In this document: piece after piece, positions 10,926 to 21,563 of the stretch
Numbering within the stretch: position 1 is the stretch's first letter
How the letters are laid out: the number at the start of each line of letters is the position of its first letter
Assembly (NCBI GenBank): GCA_030272585.1
Contig: BSYQ01000010.1
Location: forward strand, 558,001-622,000
Origin: Bryopsis sp. KO-2023
Lineage: Eukaryota; Chlorophyta; Ulvophyceae; Bryopsidales; Bryopsidaceae
Direction of reading: 5' to 3'
Length of the DNA stretch: 64,000 nt
Notes under the pieces: model-generated
The model's database searches: none
Seen by the model: only the letters and a program-made list of their open reading frames with translations
What the model was told of the DNA's origin: nothing
Position numbers and translations under genes: made by a program

Positions 10926-13235
10926 TCAGGAAAAGACTTCAGCCCTTGTCCTTTCACTCACTGAATAATTTCCTCTCATTGAGTAATTTCCTCTCCTGCC
11001 TCTGAACCCGCCGCCACTCACCCTTCCTCTGAACCCGCCTCCATATCCACCGCCGTATCCACCACCACCACCACCCCCATAGTTTCCATAGCCACCACCA
11101 TAACCGTAGCCGCCGCCTCCGTAGTTATTGTAACCACCACCGCCGCCATAGCCCCTTCCACGGCCTCTTCCACCCCATCGGCCGCGTCCTCGGCCTCGGA
11201 AGTCTCTAGCCAAGCCTCCGAACGTCTCCAGGTCCACCTTCCTCTGCTCAGCGAAGGTACGGCGGGGCTCGTTGGTGTTTCCACCCAGGTTCATCTTTTC
11301 GAGGGCTTCGCAGGACATGGTGTCGAAGAACTCATCCTTGGCGTATTTTCCAGTGGGGACGGAAGCATTGTCACCGCCCTCGGGAGTCTGCAACAACCAA
11401 TCATATATTTTCAAGTTTTCCACCACTGACAGCACAACTTTCTGACAGCAAACAGTAGAGTTTCGAAAGATCTGATTACCTCAGTGGCAGCATTCTCGGT
11501 CTCTCCTTCGGTATCCTTCACAGCCTGCATTCCACCACACACCTCCATTCAAATTCTCTAATTCCCCCACGAGCCGTGGATATTTTACATATGTCGCATC
11601 GGGCAGCCACCCTTCCCGACACACCGTACCTTAGCGACATCATCCTTGTTGAACTTGGTCAAGTTCTCAGCAAAGTCAAAGTCCTCCCTGGGGACAGTGA
11701 CGGCTGGCACATTGGGCTGGCCATCGCTCTGGTTTCGGTTGTATCCACGGCCTCTGTTGTAGTTCTGGTAGCCGCCATAGCCGCCACCTCCACCATATCC
11801 ACTACCGCGACCTCTCCAGCCACGGCCGCCTCGGCCACGGCCTCCCTGGAATCCTCGGTTTTGCCATCCGAAGCCACCGCCTCCTTGAGGGGTTACATTG
11901 ATGGTGGGTGCGGGCTGGCCTTTGCCATCGATTGGGGGATAGGAGCTCTGGCCCCAAAGATTGCCACCTGATAAAATTTCAAGTTCACCAATTGAATTTT
12001 GATTGGTTGGAAAAGAGCAACAGCACAGCCCATGGAGTCCAGATTTGATTCAGGGGTAAATACTTTGCCAATATTCGAAAAGATTAGTAATCAGCTGCAA
12101 GAAACTGGTTGATATTGCCAGGCTTTAGTGTGGTGTTGGGAGCCGCAATTCGACAAGGGAGTCCGGCTAAATAGCTCACCCTTACCACTCTGCTGAAAAA
12201 CAAAACACAAAAAGAAAAATAACTCAGCACCACACAGCATGATCTAGAGACAATGTGAATGGATCAAAAACTTTCTGAAAAATATTGGTTTGGTTTGGTT
12301 TGTGTAAGAAAAACATGAACCCCATTCGGAGCAGAGTGAATACAGAAAAAAACGTAAAAATTACGTAAGCTCGAACTTCTGTCTCGAGTGGACCAACCAG
12401 ACGCGAACTACAAAGGTACAGAAAACGGTGGGGGGAAAATTTGGTACTCACTCGGCCGACTGGACGCACGCCAGCAGGAAGCGACCCTCCAGGCCCGACG
12501 GCGGAAATGATTGCAGGGTCATCGAGGCCGCGTGGTCGTGCGTACTCAATCACGTTCAGCTCCTTGATGTCGGAACCTGTCCAACAGAATCAACAAAAAG
12601 CTCGGCAAAATCCCCACGCGCAGAAAGCCAAAAATACTTGAACGAGTGTAAAAGGTTTAAAAAGCCAGGATGGGCTCCAGGAGGGAACATCATCTTGGAA
12701 TTTTTCTCCAAGAAGCTTGGGGACAGATGGGGACCTACCTCGGAAGACGATGTACTCATACACTTCTTCGCCTGGATGGACCTGAGCGTCACCAGCTCTG
12801 CGGCCTTCCGTTCCGAAGGATTTCACTGTTGAAAAGAGAGCCTATCGCCGTCAGTGACGTCATGCAACACCCATTCTTACAGCACTTTTCGAATGGACAC
12901 CCCTCGCCAAAACAAGAAACAGACGCAATGGCCAGACGACAATTCCCAACCGAACTCAAAGACAAATCTTCGGTTGAAAAGTGCACACGAAGAGATCTTT
13001 TCTGCAGCATTGGCAGCCGTTGGCTAGACATCTGCCATTCATTAAAAATGTGGCAAAACACAAAAGATCCTGCTCCCCCAGGCGGGTTCCAACAGTCCAC
13101 ACCTTGTTGCAGGGCGATTTTGGACTCGACCATGTCGATGGAGTAGAGAATACCCTCATAACGGATGTCTCCGCTTGAAATCAAGCTTATCCTACTGCCG
13201 ACGGCAGGGATGGCATTCCCGACGGTGCTTTCCAT
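10926..13235 (-). CDS. LSM14: LSM14/Scd6/RAP55-family RNP granule protein
   Basis: Seven exons keep phase and give about 398 residues: 13235-13103, 12825-12739, 12576-12452, 12192-12186, 11967-11630, 11524-11480 and 11387-10926. Residues 1-85 form the N-terminal LSm14 domain (GSRISLISSGDIRYEGILY, then VYEYIVFRGSDIKEL). An RGG-rich linker is followed by the FDF motif (EDFDFAENLTKFN, about 215-227), the FFD box (YAKDEFFDTMSC, about 260-271), the TFG box (RRTFAEQRKVDLETFGG, about 288-304) and a Gly/Tyr/Arg RGG tail. This is the complete family order. Family members bind mRNA, translation initiation factors and the DDX6 helicase in P-bodies. The 7-base exon 4 could instead be 13 bases, using the next in-phase donor. 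A GGTGAGT inside the last exon is a possible unused donor. Confidence 0.93.
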
Positions 13236-14296
13236 CTCGACCGAACTCTCCTTCGCTGTCTCTTGTCAAAAGTTACCACAAAAAACCTTCCTCTGGCCAA
13301 CAAGAAAACAAAGATGTCCACTCCTTGCCAGAACGTTGAGGGCTGTCTTTGAAGTTGCTGCGCTTGGCTCGGTTAAAGGGACTCTGACGGGTCACGTGGT
13401 TTGAAGCCTGACCTTTCTCGCGATTAGACAGATTGCGGTTAGAGACTCCATTAGCGGTGTTTGCTTACTGGGGGTCAATGTTACACATGCATTGATCATT
13501 GGGATCGATTGATTGAAAACAAAAAATCATGGCTACACATCATACAAAGATTGTTGTGTTGTTGAATGGGTGAAAACTCAGTTGGCTCCCCAGGCAAACC
13601 CCCCAGTTGGCAAAGTCTTTCTCACTCAGTATCAAAAACTTTAAGTTTACAGACACAAACCCAAGGCACCACCCACCACTGCACCTGACTAAATTCCATT
13701 CATCACTAAAAACAGTACCCAGTCAGACTTACAGAGCAGCTACCACTACAACTTTCAGGGTCCTTTACAGTGTTTAATTTCTCCAACAAGGATATTTCGG
13801 TTCAGAAGGGGCAGAAGATGGCTCAGAGCTCATTTTGGAGAAAAAATGTGCTCCACAGATTGTAGTTGTTGATTCTCTTCGTGGGGGTGATAAGAGGATC
13901 AGAGGTTTTGGATGAAGTCACATACAACTCTACAAGTGTTTCAGCAGTCTTCGAAAGTGAAAGTTACTGCAGTCTATGGCTTGCCACTCACTGGTGGCTT
14001 TCAAAGCTTTTTATCATTGTGGACCATACTTCCCCCCACATGAGCAGCAGTGGTACAACGCTCAAGATTTCGAAAGCTGATGATTTCACCATCGACTGGT
14101 TTGCAAAGACTTATTAAATGGAAAATCGTCCCCAACCCACCTCAAGACTTGAGAATCGAAACCAATGGCTCATCGCAAAAACACTGCATCTGTCTATTTA
14201 TCTATCTAGGTTCTTCTCACAGAAGCGGCGCACTGAAAAGCGCCGGAATAACACTTGGGTTCACATCATTTCATTGGTATTCTAGGGAAGAGGATT
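13236..14296. other. Upstream of LSM14, no supported gene
   Basis: This should hold the LSM14 promoter and 5' UTR near 13240-13450 and the 3' flank of the Cys-rich gene near 14200. No coding signal was seen. Confidence 0.5.
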
Positions 14297-15143
14297 TCAT
14301 GGACAAATGCATTGCTTGGAATCGCAGCTTTTGCACGAAAGGATGATTCTGGGGGTGGTTTTGAACGTAGAGAAGGCGGCGCATTTCGATTCGTCCTCGG
14401 GGCTCGCACAGCAGTGGCGTCTGTCGTCGGAGCATTTTGGATAAAGGCATTCCGAGACTTCCACATCGACATCGAGCGCGTCGGCGAATCCCTGGGCCTT
14501 GTCCGCCGCCGAAGCCTGAGCAAATGCAGTGGCGAGCGCAGGCTTTATGGCATCGCAGCCGCTTTCCTTCACGATCTGTGGGACGTTCAGAGAAGAACAC
14601 TCAGGGCAAGCGTCGATCGACCGCTTACTTCCCCGTTGTTTCGAGCCTGCGACCAATGACAGCGACACCACTGACCTTTGCTATTGCTGCAACAATACCC
14701 TTCTGCACTTCGCCCCCCGCCGCCACTCCATCGGCGATACCTTGGGCAACAGCAACGCCAGCGCCCTCGTTCACTGATTTCACGAACACGTCGGACAACC
14801 CCGCCACCGCCTTCTCTCCACTCCCCGCAGTTTCCACGGCCTTGCCGATCGCCACGGCGATCGCTGGTCCGTTGCCTTCACCAATTGCCTTCGCCACAGA
14901 TTGGACGAAAACGTCTGCAGTCTCAGCAGATCCTTTCGAAACCGCCACTGCTCTGTTTTTCCCATCGGAGACGGCCACGGCGTCGCAAATTGCGGTGTTT
15001 CCGTTTTTCGCCTCGCAGTTCGACACCGCAGACCCGCTTCCAGAAACCACCACACTCCCTTGAGCAACGGTGGCTTTCAATTTCCGAGCCTCGGCTCCAA
15101 AAAAGAGAACAAGAACCACAGTCAACAACATCGGGCGACACAT
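14297..15143 (-). CDS. Secreted Ala/Val-rich protein with Cys-rich C-terminus
   Basis: Two exons, 15143-14676 and 14575-14297, join in phase 0 (donor GTCAGT, acceptor CCCACAG) to give 248 residues. The start ATG at 15143 precedes a clear signal peptide (MCRPMLLTVVLVLFFGAEA). The mature region is small-residue-rich and contains two related units beginning ADVFVQSV and SDVFVKSV, each followed by G/A-rich A-x-A-x-G sequence, and a further GIVAAIAK segment. Exon 2 adds ten cysteines in about 90 residues, including HCC and CKSC, suggesting an extracellular disulfide-bonded domain. Function is not recognised. A GT in GGGGAAGTAAGC lies downstream of the chosen donor but gives the wrong phase. A degraded partial copy sits at 44440-44615. 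Confidence 0.75.
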
Positions 15144-16082
15144 TTTTTTTTCTTCGACGCTGCTAGCTTGATTGCTGTGTTTCGATTTACACTCAGAAGA
15201 GAAGTCGTGATGATTTGGGAAAGGGCTGGCTGTTTTTATTGCTGGAAATGGATTGACGTCCCTCTGTACTTGATTTCTGCTGTCCTCGTCATCTTCAGAT
15301 TTCTGCCCCGTCTTTTCTGTTCGGAACTGTTGGCCGATGATTTGCGCCAACAGGAACAAACAAACGTGAACATTTTTTCTGCTTCCAGAGCACCAGCTTT
15401 CTGGAGAATTGTATTCCAAAGACATGCGTTCGCGCCAAAATACACTCTGTCTACGTTTCTGTCAAGACGCGCCGGTTCAATCTCTATTCGTCTGCCGGTA
15501 AAATGGCAACCTGGCGTGCTCTTAGGAAAGAAAGCCGTCAGTATCCTGAAATCAGGATAGGATTCCACACAAGGGCGCAATCCCAATTGGTGTCGCAATG
15601 TTGTGTTGTTCAACACAAGGGCATGATTGTTCAAAGTCAGTACCAAAAAATCCTTCGACTCTATGGTGGTGCCCATTGTCTTTCCCAGCATCAACTTTGA
15701 TCAACAAAGCAACCCCCCTTTCCTCCCCTACCCCCCACACACAGTGACGATTAAAAACTCACAGCGATCGCAGTCCACACCATCTCACTCTTCCGAAAAT
15801 GCGTCAAAAGAAGCGAACGATGGTTTCACAGGGAGTGCTGACCAGGGCAGAAATGAACGCCGAGTGAAATTCAACCCTTGGCGTCCCGCTTTTCTTCTCC
15901 TGATCGCTCCGGCGCCCCAGAAATCCCCACACTCTTGACCAGAGCGACGCCAGATATTCTTCTTTCTCGAATTTTCTGGCTCGTTGTGGGACACCAGGAC
16001 ATTCCAAAGTCGTCTTCCGGCGGAAGGGGCTCTTCAAGGCACCACCAGTCGAGCCATATTTTCCTTGTTCCATTATCTCGAG
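15144..16082. other. Promoter of the Cys-rich gene and unresolved sequence
   Basis: About 90-100 bases upstream of the Cys-rich gene's ATG is an AATAAAAACA stretch (15231-15240, minus strand). It aligns with TATAAAA in the degraded copy, so it may be the core promoter. From 15785 to 16073 all three minus-strand frames are open for 65-90 codons with charged content, possibly a further exon or 3' end of the gene at 16083, but no splice join could be fixed. Confidence 0.4.
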
Positions 16083-17453
16083 TCATGTTTGTGCAGCATT
16101 TTTGTCTGTGTGTGGAGCGCCGCTTTTCCCATCCCTCTCAACAGGACCTCCGATCGTAGGAGCGTTTCCATTTCGTGCCGTGGTAGGATTTCGAGGCGTT
16201 TTTCGAGGCTTCGGAGCAGGACACCTCGCCTGCCCCAGCCCAGAACCGAAGCTCCGCTCACGGAGCCAACAACTGACATCCCCCTCTTCCAACTTTCCCT
16301 CTGGGGGTTTTCTTGGAGGGAGCGCCATACCACGCCCTAGCTGGGGCCCGTTTGTGTAGTTGCGCCCAGAAGCTTTTGCATGTTCATCTTGATCGCTGAA
16401 GCACCCACGTTTTCCTTTCGCAATTGGAAGACTGTTCTTTGCTGGCGTTGGCATATTTAAGCGTGCCTTCTGTCTTCTCTCACCCTTACTTTCTCTTCGA
16501 TTGTGGTGTAGGCCAACGCTGGGCGTTCCAGGTCTTTTCCTAGGTGGTGGGAATTTTTGTACGTTGGCTTCCCCACCTATTCCTGCTCCCTGCTTTTCGA
16601 CGTACTTTTGATCCTGCTTCAGGAGACATTCCTCGCTTGCTCCGTCAGGTTGAACCACAGCTTGTTTTGGAGCGTGCTCATCAGTTGTTTCCCAGTCTTT
16701 GCTACGTGAGGACCCCAGAGGAGGAGGTGGCGCTCCACGCTCCTGAACAAACCCCCCCATCAAGTGAAATTCCCCATCGACCCGGTATTTGTCCACCTTT
16801 TGGTCGTTCGCCTCCAAATTAGAGGCATCGTGCTGAACAGCTCCGATGTCTGCAGCCCCTCCCGAGTCTACAGCAAGCTGCGTGCACTGATATTCGTTGC
16901 GTTCAGGAAGCTGCCCCCCTTCCTCGGAATCCTCATCCACCAAAGGATTGTGCCTCCAAAACGCAATTGGAATCTCGAAGCTCATGCTGCCGTCGCTGTG
17001 GAATATTTCCTGCATAGGCAGCAACCTTGACGGTATGTCCATTCCAATGAGTTTTTGCGGACGGTTTACTGGTGCCAGGATCAGATCGGAGCCATCCTCT
17101 TCACAGTCATGCTTGTGTTGCTGAGGGTAGGGGGGCGGCTCGGGAAAGTCAAATGCATATCTTCTGTCGGCAGGAAGCGGCGCAGGGCTGCGTCCGTTTC
17201 CTGGACGTCTCGTTGACTGGTTGGGCTTGTTGGTTAGGGAGTCGGCATGGCTTGATGAACTCCTCCACCTCCAAATCCCCCCACGTCACGTGCGCCTCCT
17301 CTGAGCAAACGCTGAGCGTGCCGTCGTCCTCCATGGTTGCGCGCCAGTCCCCCCACTTCCCCCTCGACGCAACCAGACCCACGTTCCTGGCAGACGAATT
17401 TCGTTCACCCCCGTTCGCTTCCACCGAACCACGACAAGGCTGCTCTGGCTCTC
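16083..17453 (-). CDS. Hypothetical acidic N-terminus, Pro/Arg/Ser-rich protein
   Basis: A long open frame from about 17240 to 16083 encodes FDFPEPPPYPQQHKHD, an acidic stretch (NPLVDEDSEEGGQLPE), a Pro-rich linker and a basic C-terminal half rich in RKRP, PPRKPPEG and PKPRKTP. Upstream, 17453-17148 is open in another frame with equally coding-like content, including a well-placed internal ATG at 17334 (MEDDGTLSVCSEE). An intron should connect the two. The phase-compatible choices use weak donors: one ends at the AG before 17164 and another at a CTAAC-preceded CCAG near 17203. I therefore leave the join open, and the true start may lie upstream. No domain is recognised. The composition suggests a disordered regulatory or scaffold protein. 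Confidence 0.5.
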
Positions 17454-18583
17454 CTGAAATGGTTGCTGCATCGACCAAGACATCGTTCAAGCGTTTGGCG
17501 TGCTCCGTTGCGGTTGATGGCGTTGCTGGCTATCTGGCCTGGCATGTCTGGTATTTCTTTTGGTTGGTTGAGGACGTCTTTGACCCAGCGACGGTTGTTC
17601 GTAGACTGTTGATGACTGTGAAATTCCAGAGTCTGCCGTTTTATGCTGACAGATGAAACCGGTCTGTGGGTTGTGTTACGGCCGTTTGGTTTGAGGTTTT
17701 GTTCGAGTTGTTTATTACCAAGCCGCAGTAGCAGTCCTTCATTCAACACTAAAGACTCCCAACCCACATCCCCCATCCCTCAACCCTTCTCACCCGCTCG
17801 AATTGCGATCGTTCCTCAGCTAGTGCGCCAAATGCCTCACGAGACACTCCCATGATGGGAGTCCCATCTCTAAACATATGATTTTCCGCGATTGAAAAAG
17901 CTGCGGATTCATGTACATATGTCGATATATATCAAAATGCGTGGCTCTATCCCTTCGATATATATTTTTTTACTAATTTCAGGTTGAAATATTTCCAGCT
18001 CTTAGTTACCACTACAACTTAACAATACAGCAGGCTTGTTTTATTGAACAGCTTGTGTCATGTTTATTTTTGTAAATGTGTTTCAAAACTGAAATTATTT
18101 GCGAACGAATGGGGAAAAAAAAATTCACAATCATTGCTGTTGTCGTTGCTATTTAAAAGGCGTTGCAAGAAAACTATGAGGTCAACCTTCATATTTATAA
18201 AGGGCTGTGAAAGAGAAGGGAGTCAGATAGAGAAATTGAAACGAAATTTATGAGAGTCTTCATTGAAGCAAGACATTGACGTGTATGAGAAGTGTAGTTT
18301 GATGTCCATTGTTTTCAACACTAAGAAAAACAGTTCATGCTCCCCCCCCTCCAAAAATTGATCCATTCCAAAAAAAGAAAACCCATGCAAAACTAACTCA
18401 ATCCTCCTAGTACCGCCTATCATTTTCGTCCGTTCTAATATCTCTACAAATGACAGCAAAATTCACGACGGCCAAACTAGACTGCATACTTTGTACAGGA
18501 GGCACTTGTCTCTTCGCTCCTAACAGACTCAAAAACGCCGATCAAATATTCCCAAGCCGCTGCGCGTTCGTTTCCAACCTCCA
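17454..18583. other. Intergenic, no supported gene
   Basis: Possible upstream exons of the 16-17 kb gene may reach 17780, where a minus-strand frame stays open. The rest (17860-18580) is AT-rich with no coding signal. The last 120 bases are 3' flank of the amidase gene. Confidence 0.4.
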
Positions 18584-19761
18584 TCACAAGCACTGATCAA
18601 TTCCATTTGCAATGGCTTTAGCAATAGCTTCGATTATGGTCGACCTCCTCAGCTGGGCGCTGTCGGAAGGACTGCTGATAAAGCCTGCCTCCACCAAAAT
18701 TGCAGCCATGCTGGTTTCTCTGAGAACAGCGAAGTTCGCGGTTTTCACTCTCCTGTTCTTGAAATTAGTTGCGTCGATCACCTCGGCGAGCACATCTCTA
18801 GCACAATCCCCGGCGGGGCCATTGAGCACCGATGGGAACACGAAGACCTCGGCACCGCGCGCAGAAGGACTACTGAATGAGTTGTAGTGAATGCTAACAA
18901 AGAGGTCGACTCCCAGCCTGTTCGCCATGGCAGCCCTCCGGCTCAGAGAAATGGAAACATCACTGGAACGTGTCATTGCAACCGTATGCCCTTTGTTTTC
19001 CAGAGCAGTCTTCAGCAGGCGAGCTGTTTTCAGGTTGAGCTCTTTTTCTATGATACCGTTACCGACAGCTCCTGGATCGGATCCCCCATGTCCTGCATCT
19101 ATCATGATAAACTTTCCCCCCTGGAAATCCACAGATCCGGTTCAACTCAAATCCAACCTACAGACACTGCAGAAAACTTCCGCAATACTTGGGTCGCACT
19201 GCACGAGGACATTCGAAGAAAAATAACGACCATAGTTGAAAGTTGCACCATTGCCAGTGCTCCTGAGGTGAAACTCACCAAAAGCTTTCGGCGGGGTCCT
19301 TCCACACTCTTTGAAACTTGATCGCCTGCAAATTAGAGATGCCTTAGTCAGCCAGGAACGATTGAGGCCATCCGCTCAGTCTTTAGTACATAGTGCGCTG
19401 TCACAAAACGGAATATCTGGCGAAGCAAAAAAAACAGAAGGCGTGTCTCCGCTCGGGGACGTCGTCACCCATTCAGGAAGACGCACGTCCCTACTCGTCA
19501 CTCAAATCTTTTTTATCCGATCAGAAAGAACAGACGTCGCTGAGCGGATGCTCTGTAGCACAAGGCGTTCCACAATCGAACCGAAACTTCTTGTTCAGGT
19601 ATCGCGAAGTGCGTCAAAAGCACACCTTCGACAGTGACAGCTCCTGCGGAGGCACCTCTCTCAAAGTCGCCCTCCAAACCTCGCGACGATGCCCCATAAA
19701 AGGCTGGGCTCCAGAGCAGAGCCACCAACACTATCCTCTTAACCAGCTTTGTAACAAACAT
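18584..19761 (-). CDS. Secreted N-acetylmuramoyl-L-alanine amidase (Amidase_3)
   Basis: Exons 19761-19626, 19416-19390, 19325-19279 and 19120-18584 join in phase to give 248 residues. The 27-base second exon is optional, because skipping it also keeps phase. Residues 1-26 form a signal peptide (MFVTKLVKRIVLVALLW...). The catalytic domain is complete. The zinc and catalytic residues are visible as His in IMIDAGHGGSDPGAVG, Glu in IEKELNLKTA, His in FVSIHYNS and Glu in ILVEAGFISS, matching bacterial AmiC/CwlM-type amidases that cut the bond between muramic acid and the stem peptide. Introns and the signal peptide show it is a settled nuclear gene, not contamination. Acquisition from bacteria is inferred. 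Likely roles are digestion of, or defence against, bacteria, or action on a peptidoglycan relic. Confidence 0.9.
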
Positions 19762-21563
19762 TGTTCGCTTCCTATACTCTCACACATCGCTGAAGCGTGG
19801 CACTGAATTTATATTGCCAGGCGCTCTGGGACGTGTACCTGGTCCCGGGTTTACTACACGCGGGACTTCGCTCGGATTTGTATGCTGTCGTCCGTGTGTG
19901 GTGCCGAGCGGTATGCACGAAAACGAAAAAAATGCATGACAAAAGAGTAACTTCTACAGGGAACTACCATCCAACTGCTCGGAAAGGATCGGGCGGTTTA
20001 TGCCCTGTTACTCCGACTTCGTCCATATGGGACAGCGTCACAGTCCGACAGTCGGCTCGCGCGCTGCATGTTGGCAGGGCATTCAATGTCCGAAGGGCTT
20101 GCTTGGGGCCGATCAGCGGTTTTTAATCACCGTTGAATTTCCCTCATTTCAGGGTCAGACGCCCCAAAGATCAGAATATGACGTAAGTTTACCCCAATTG
20201 CATGCTTTGATGGGGATACTACTGTTCTTGGACTGCTCCAGCCAAGTGTAACCAAAGACATGGACTCTTTCATCTCTCTCTCTCTCTTTCATCTGAGTGC
20301 AACCACTCAGATTAGAAATTCAAGGATATTGTGAATTTCTTCTTTAATCCACAAAATCAAGCAAAGCAAAAGCAACATATCATGCTTTTTATGATTTATG
20401 ATTTATATTGTTTCATGCATCATTATACCCTCTCTCTCCAAAACAAGCAGAATGAGAACCCACCCCAAGATTAGAGTCTGACCAGAGCCCCCGATGGCCA
20501 GGAAACACATTCATGAACCAGAAAAAACGAGAATTTGCACCCAGTTACTTCTTGAGTTATGCTGATCGTGTGCTGAGTATGAATTTTCTGCACACATTGT
20601 TTTACAAGCCAATCTCACTCAGTGACAGGCCCCATCGCTCAAACCTTTTAACCTTTTACTGCTAACTTCCATGCACCAGAACCATCGCGAGTCTTTTTCC
20701 CAATTCGGAATCCAAAAAAACCCAGAAAACACTTGACCAAAGAAAAGATAAACACACCACACAGCCGCCAGAAAAAACAAATATAAAAAAAATCTGTGTC
20801 GCTTTCTAAATACTTTTTTTTGCCACATAGGAAACTGCTATCCTGTGGAAAAAAAACCCCGTCCTTCTCCCCCGCACCCCACTTTTCTTCTTTCTTGACT
20901 AGGAAGCTCTAGGAAGCTCAACTAAAAAAGGGGGCTTGAAAATGAACTGCTGAATTTTGCGACTTGATCGAGAGGAGACTTCCCGGTAATTCCTTTCCAT
21001 CACACTAAATTCAAACACAAGAGAAAATCACCTGTCCTCCCTTTTTCTAATTTGCATTCCAAATTGGATTTTCGACCCCCTTTCCTTCACCCCTCCCTGC
21101 CAAGAATTTGATTTTTTTTCCCCACCGATATCTTTGTTTTGAGCAAATAAGGGGGGTTTGGTGGCCCAGGAAGAAATAAACACCCAAAAAAGAGAAATTG
21201 TACAAGAAATACAAAGTCTGTCGATCCGTTCTGACCATGAAAAAAACGAAACAAAACGCTGCGCACTGCTGCAGCCATCCCTGCCCCAACTACATTCAAT
21301 TCTCAACACTCCACAATAAAAAAAAAAAAGAATAAAACATGAAATAAATGTAACCATTTTTTCTTCTTTTTCTTTTGTTTTTTTTTCTGGTCGACATCCC
21401 TCTTTCTCAACCCTATTCACTATTTTGTAATTTTTTTTTTCTTTCAAAAAACAAAACTCCAGCTGCATTTTCATTCCCACATATCAAAATCCAGGCACCC
21501 CCCCCCCCCTTTCCATGTTTTTCTGGCCTACAGATAGGGATTTTCCAGCTCAAGTTTCTTGAA
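19762..21563. other. Intergenic, no supported gene
   Basis: Contains a (TC)n run near 20275-20290 and A/T-rich low-complexity sequence. No open frame with coding character. 21370-21560 is the 3' flank of the next gene. Confidence 0.5.

Noticed and set aside
14625..15425. Longer 266-codon version of the secreted Cys-rich protein starting at 15425
   Set aside because: The extra N-terminal 94 residues are not protein-like and would bury the clear signal peptide that starts at 15143.
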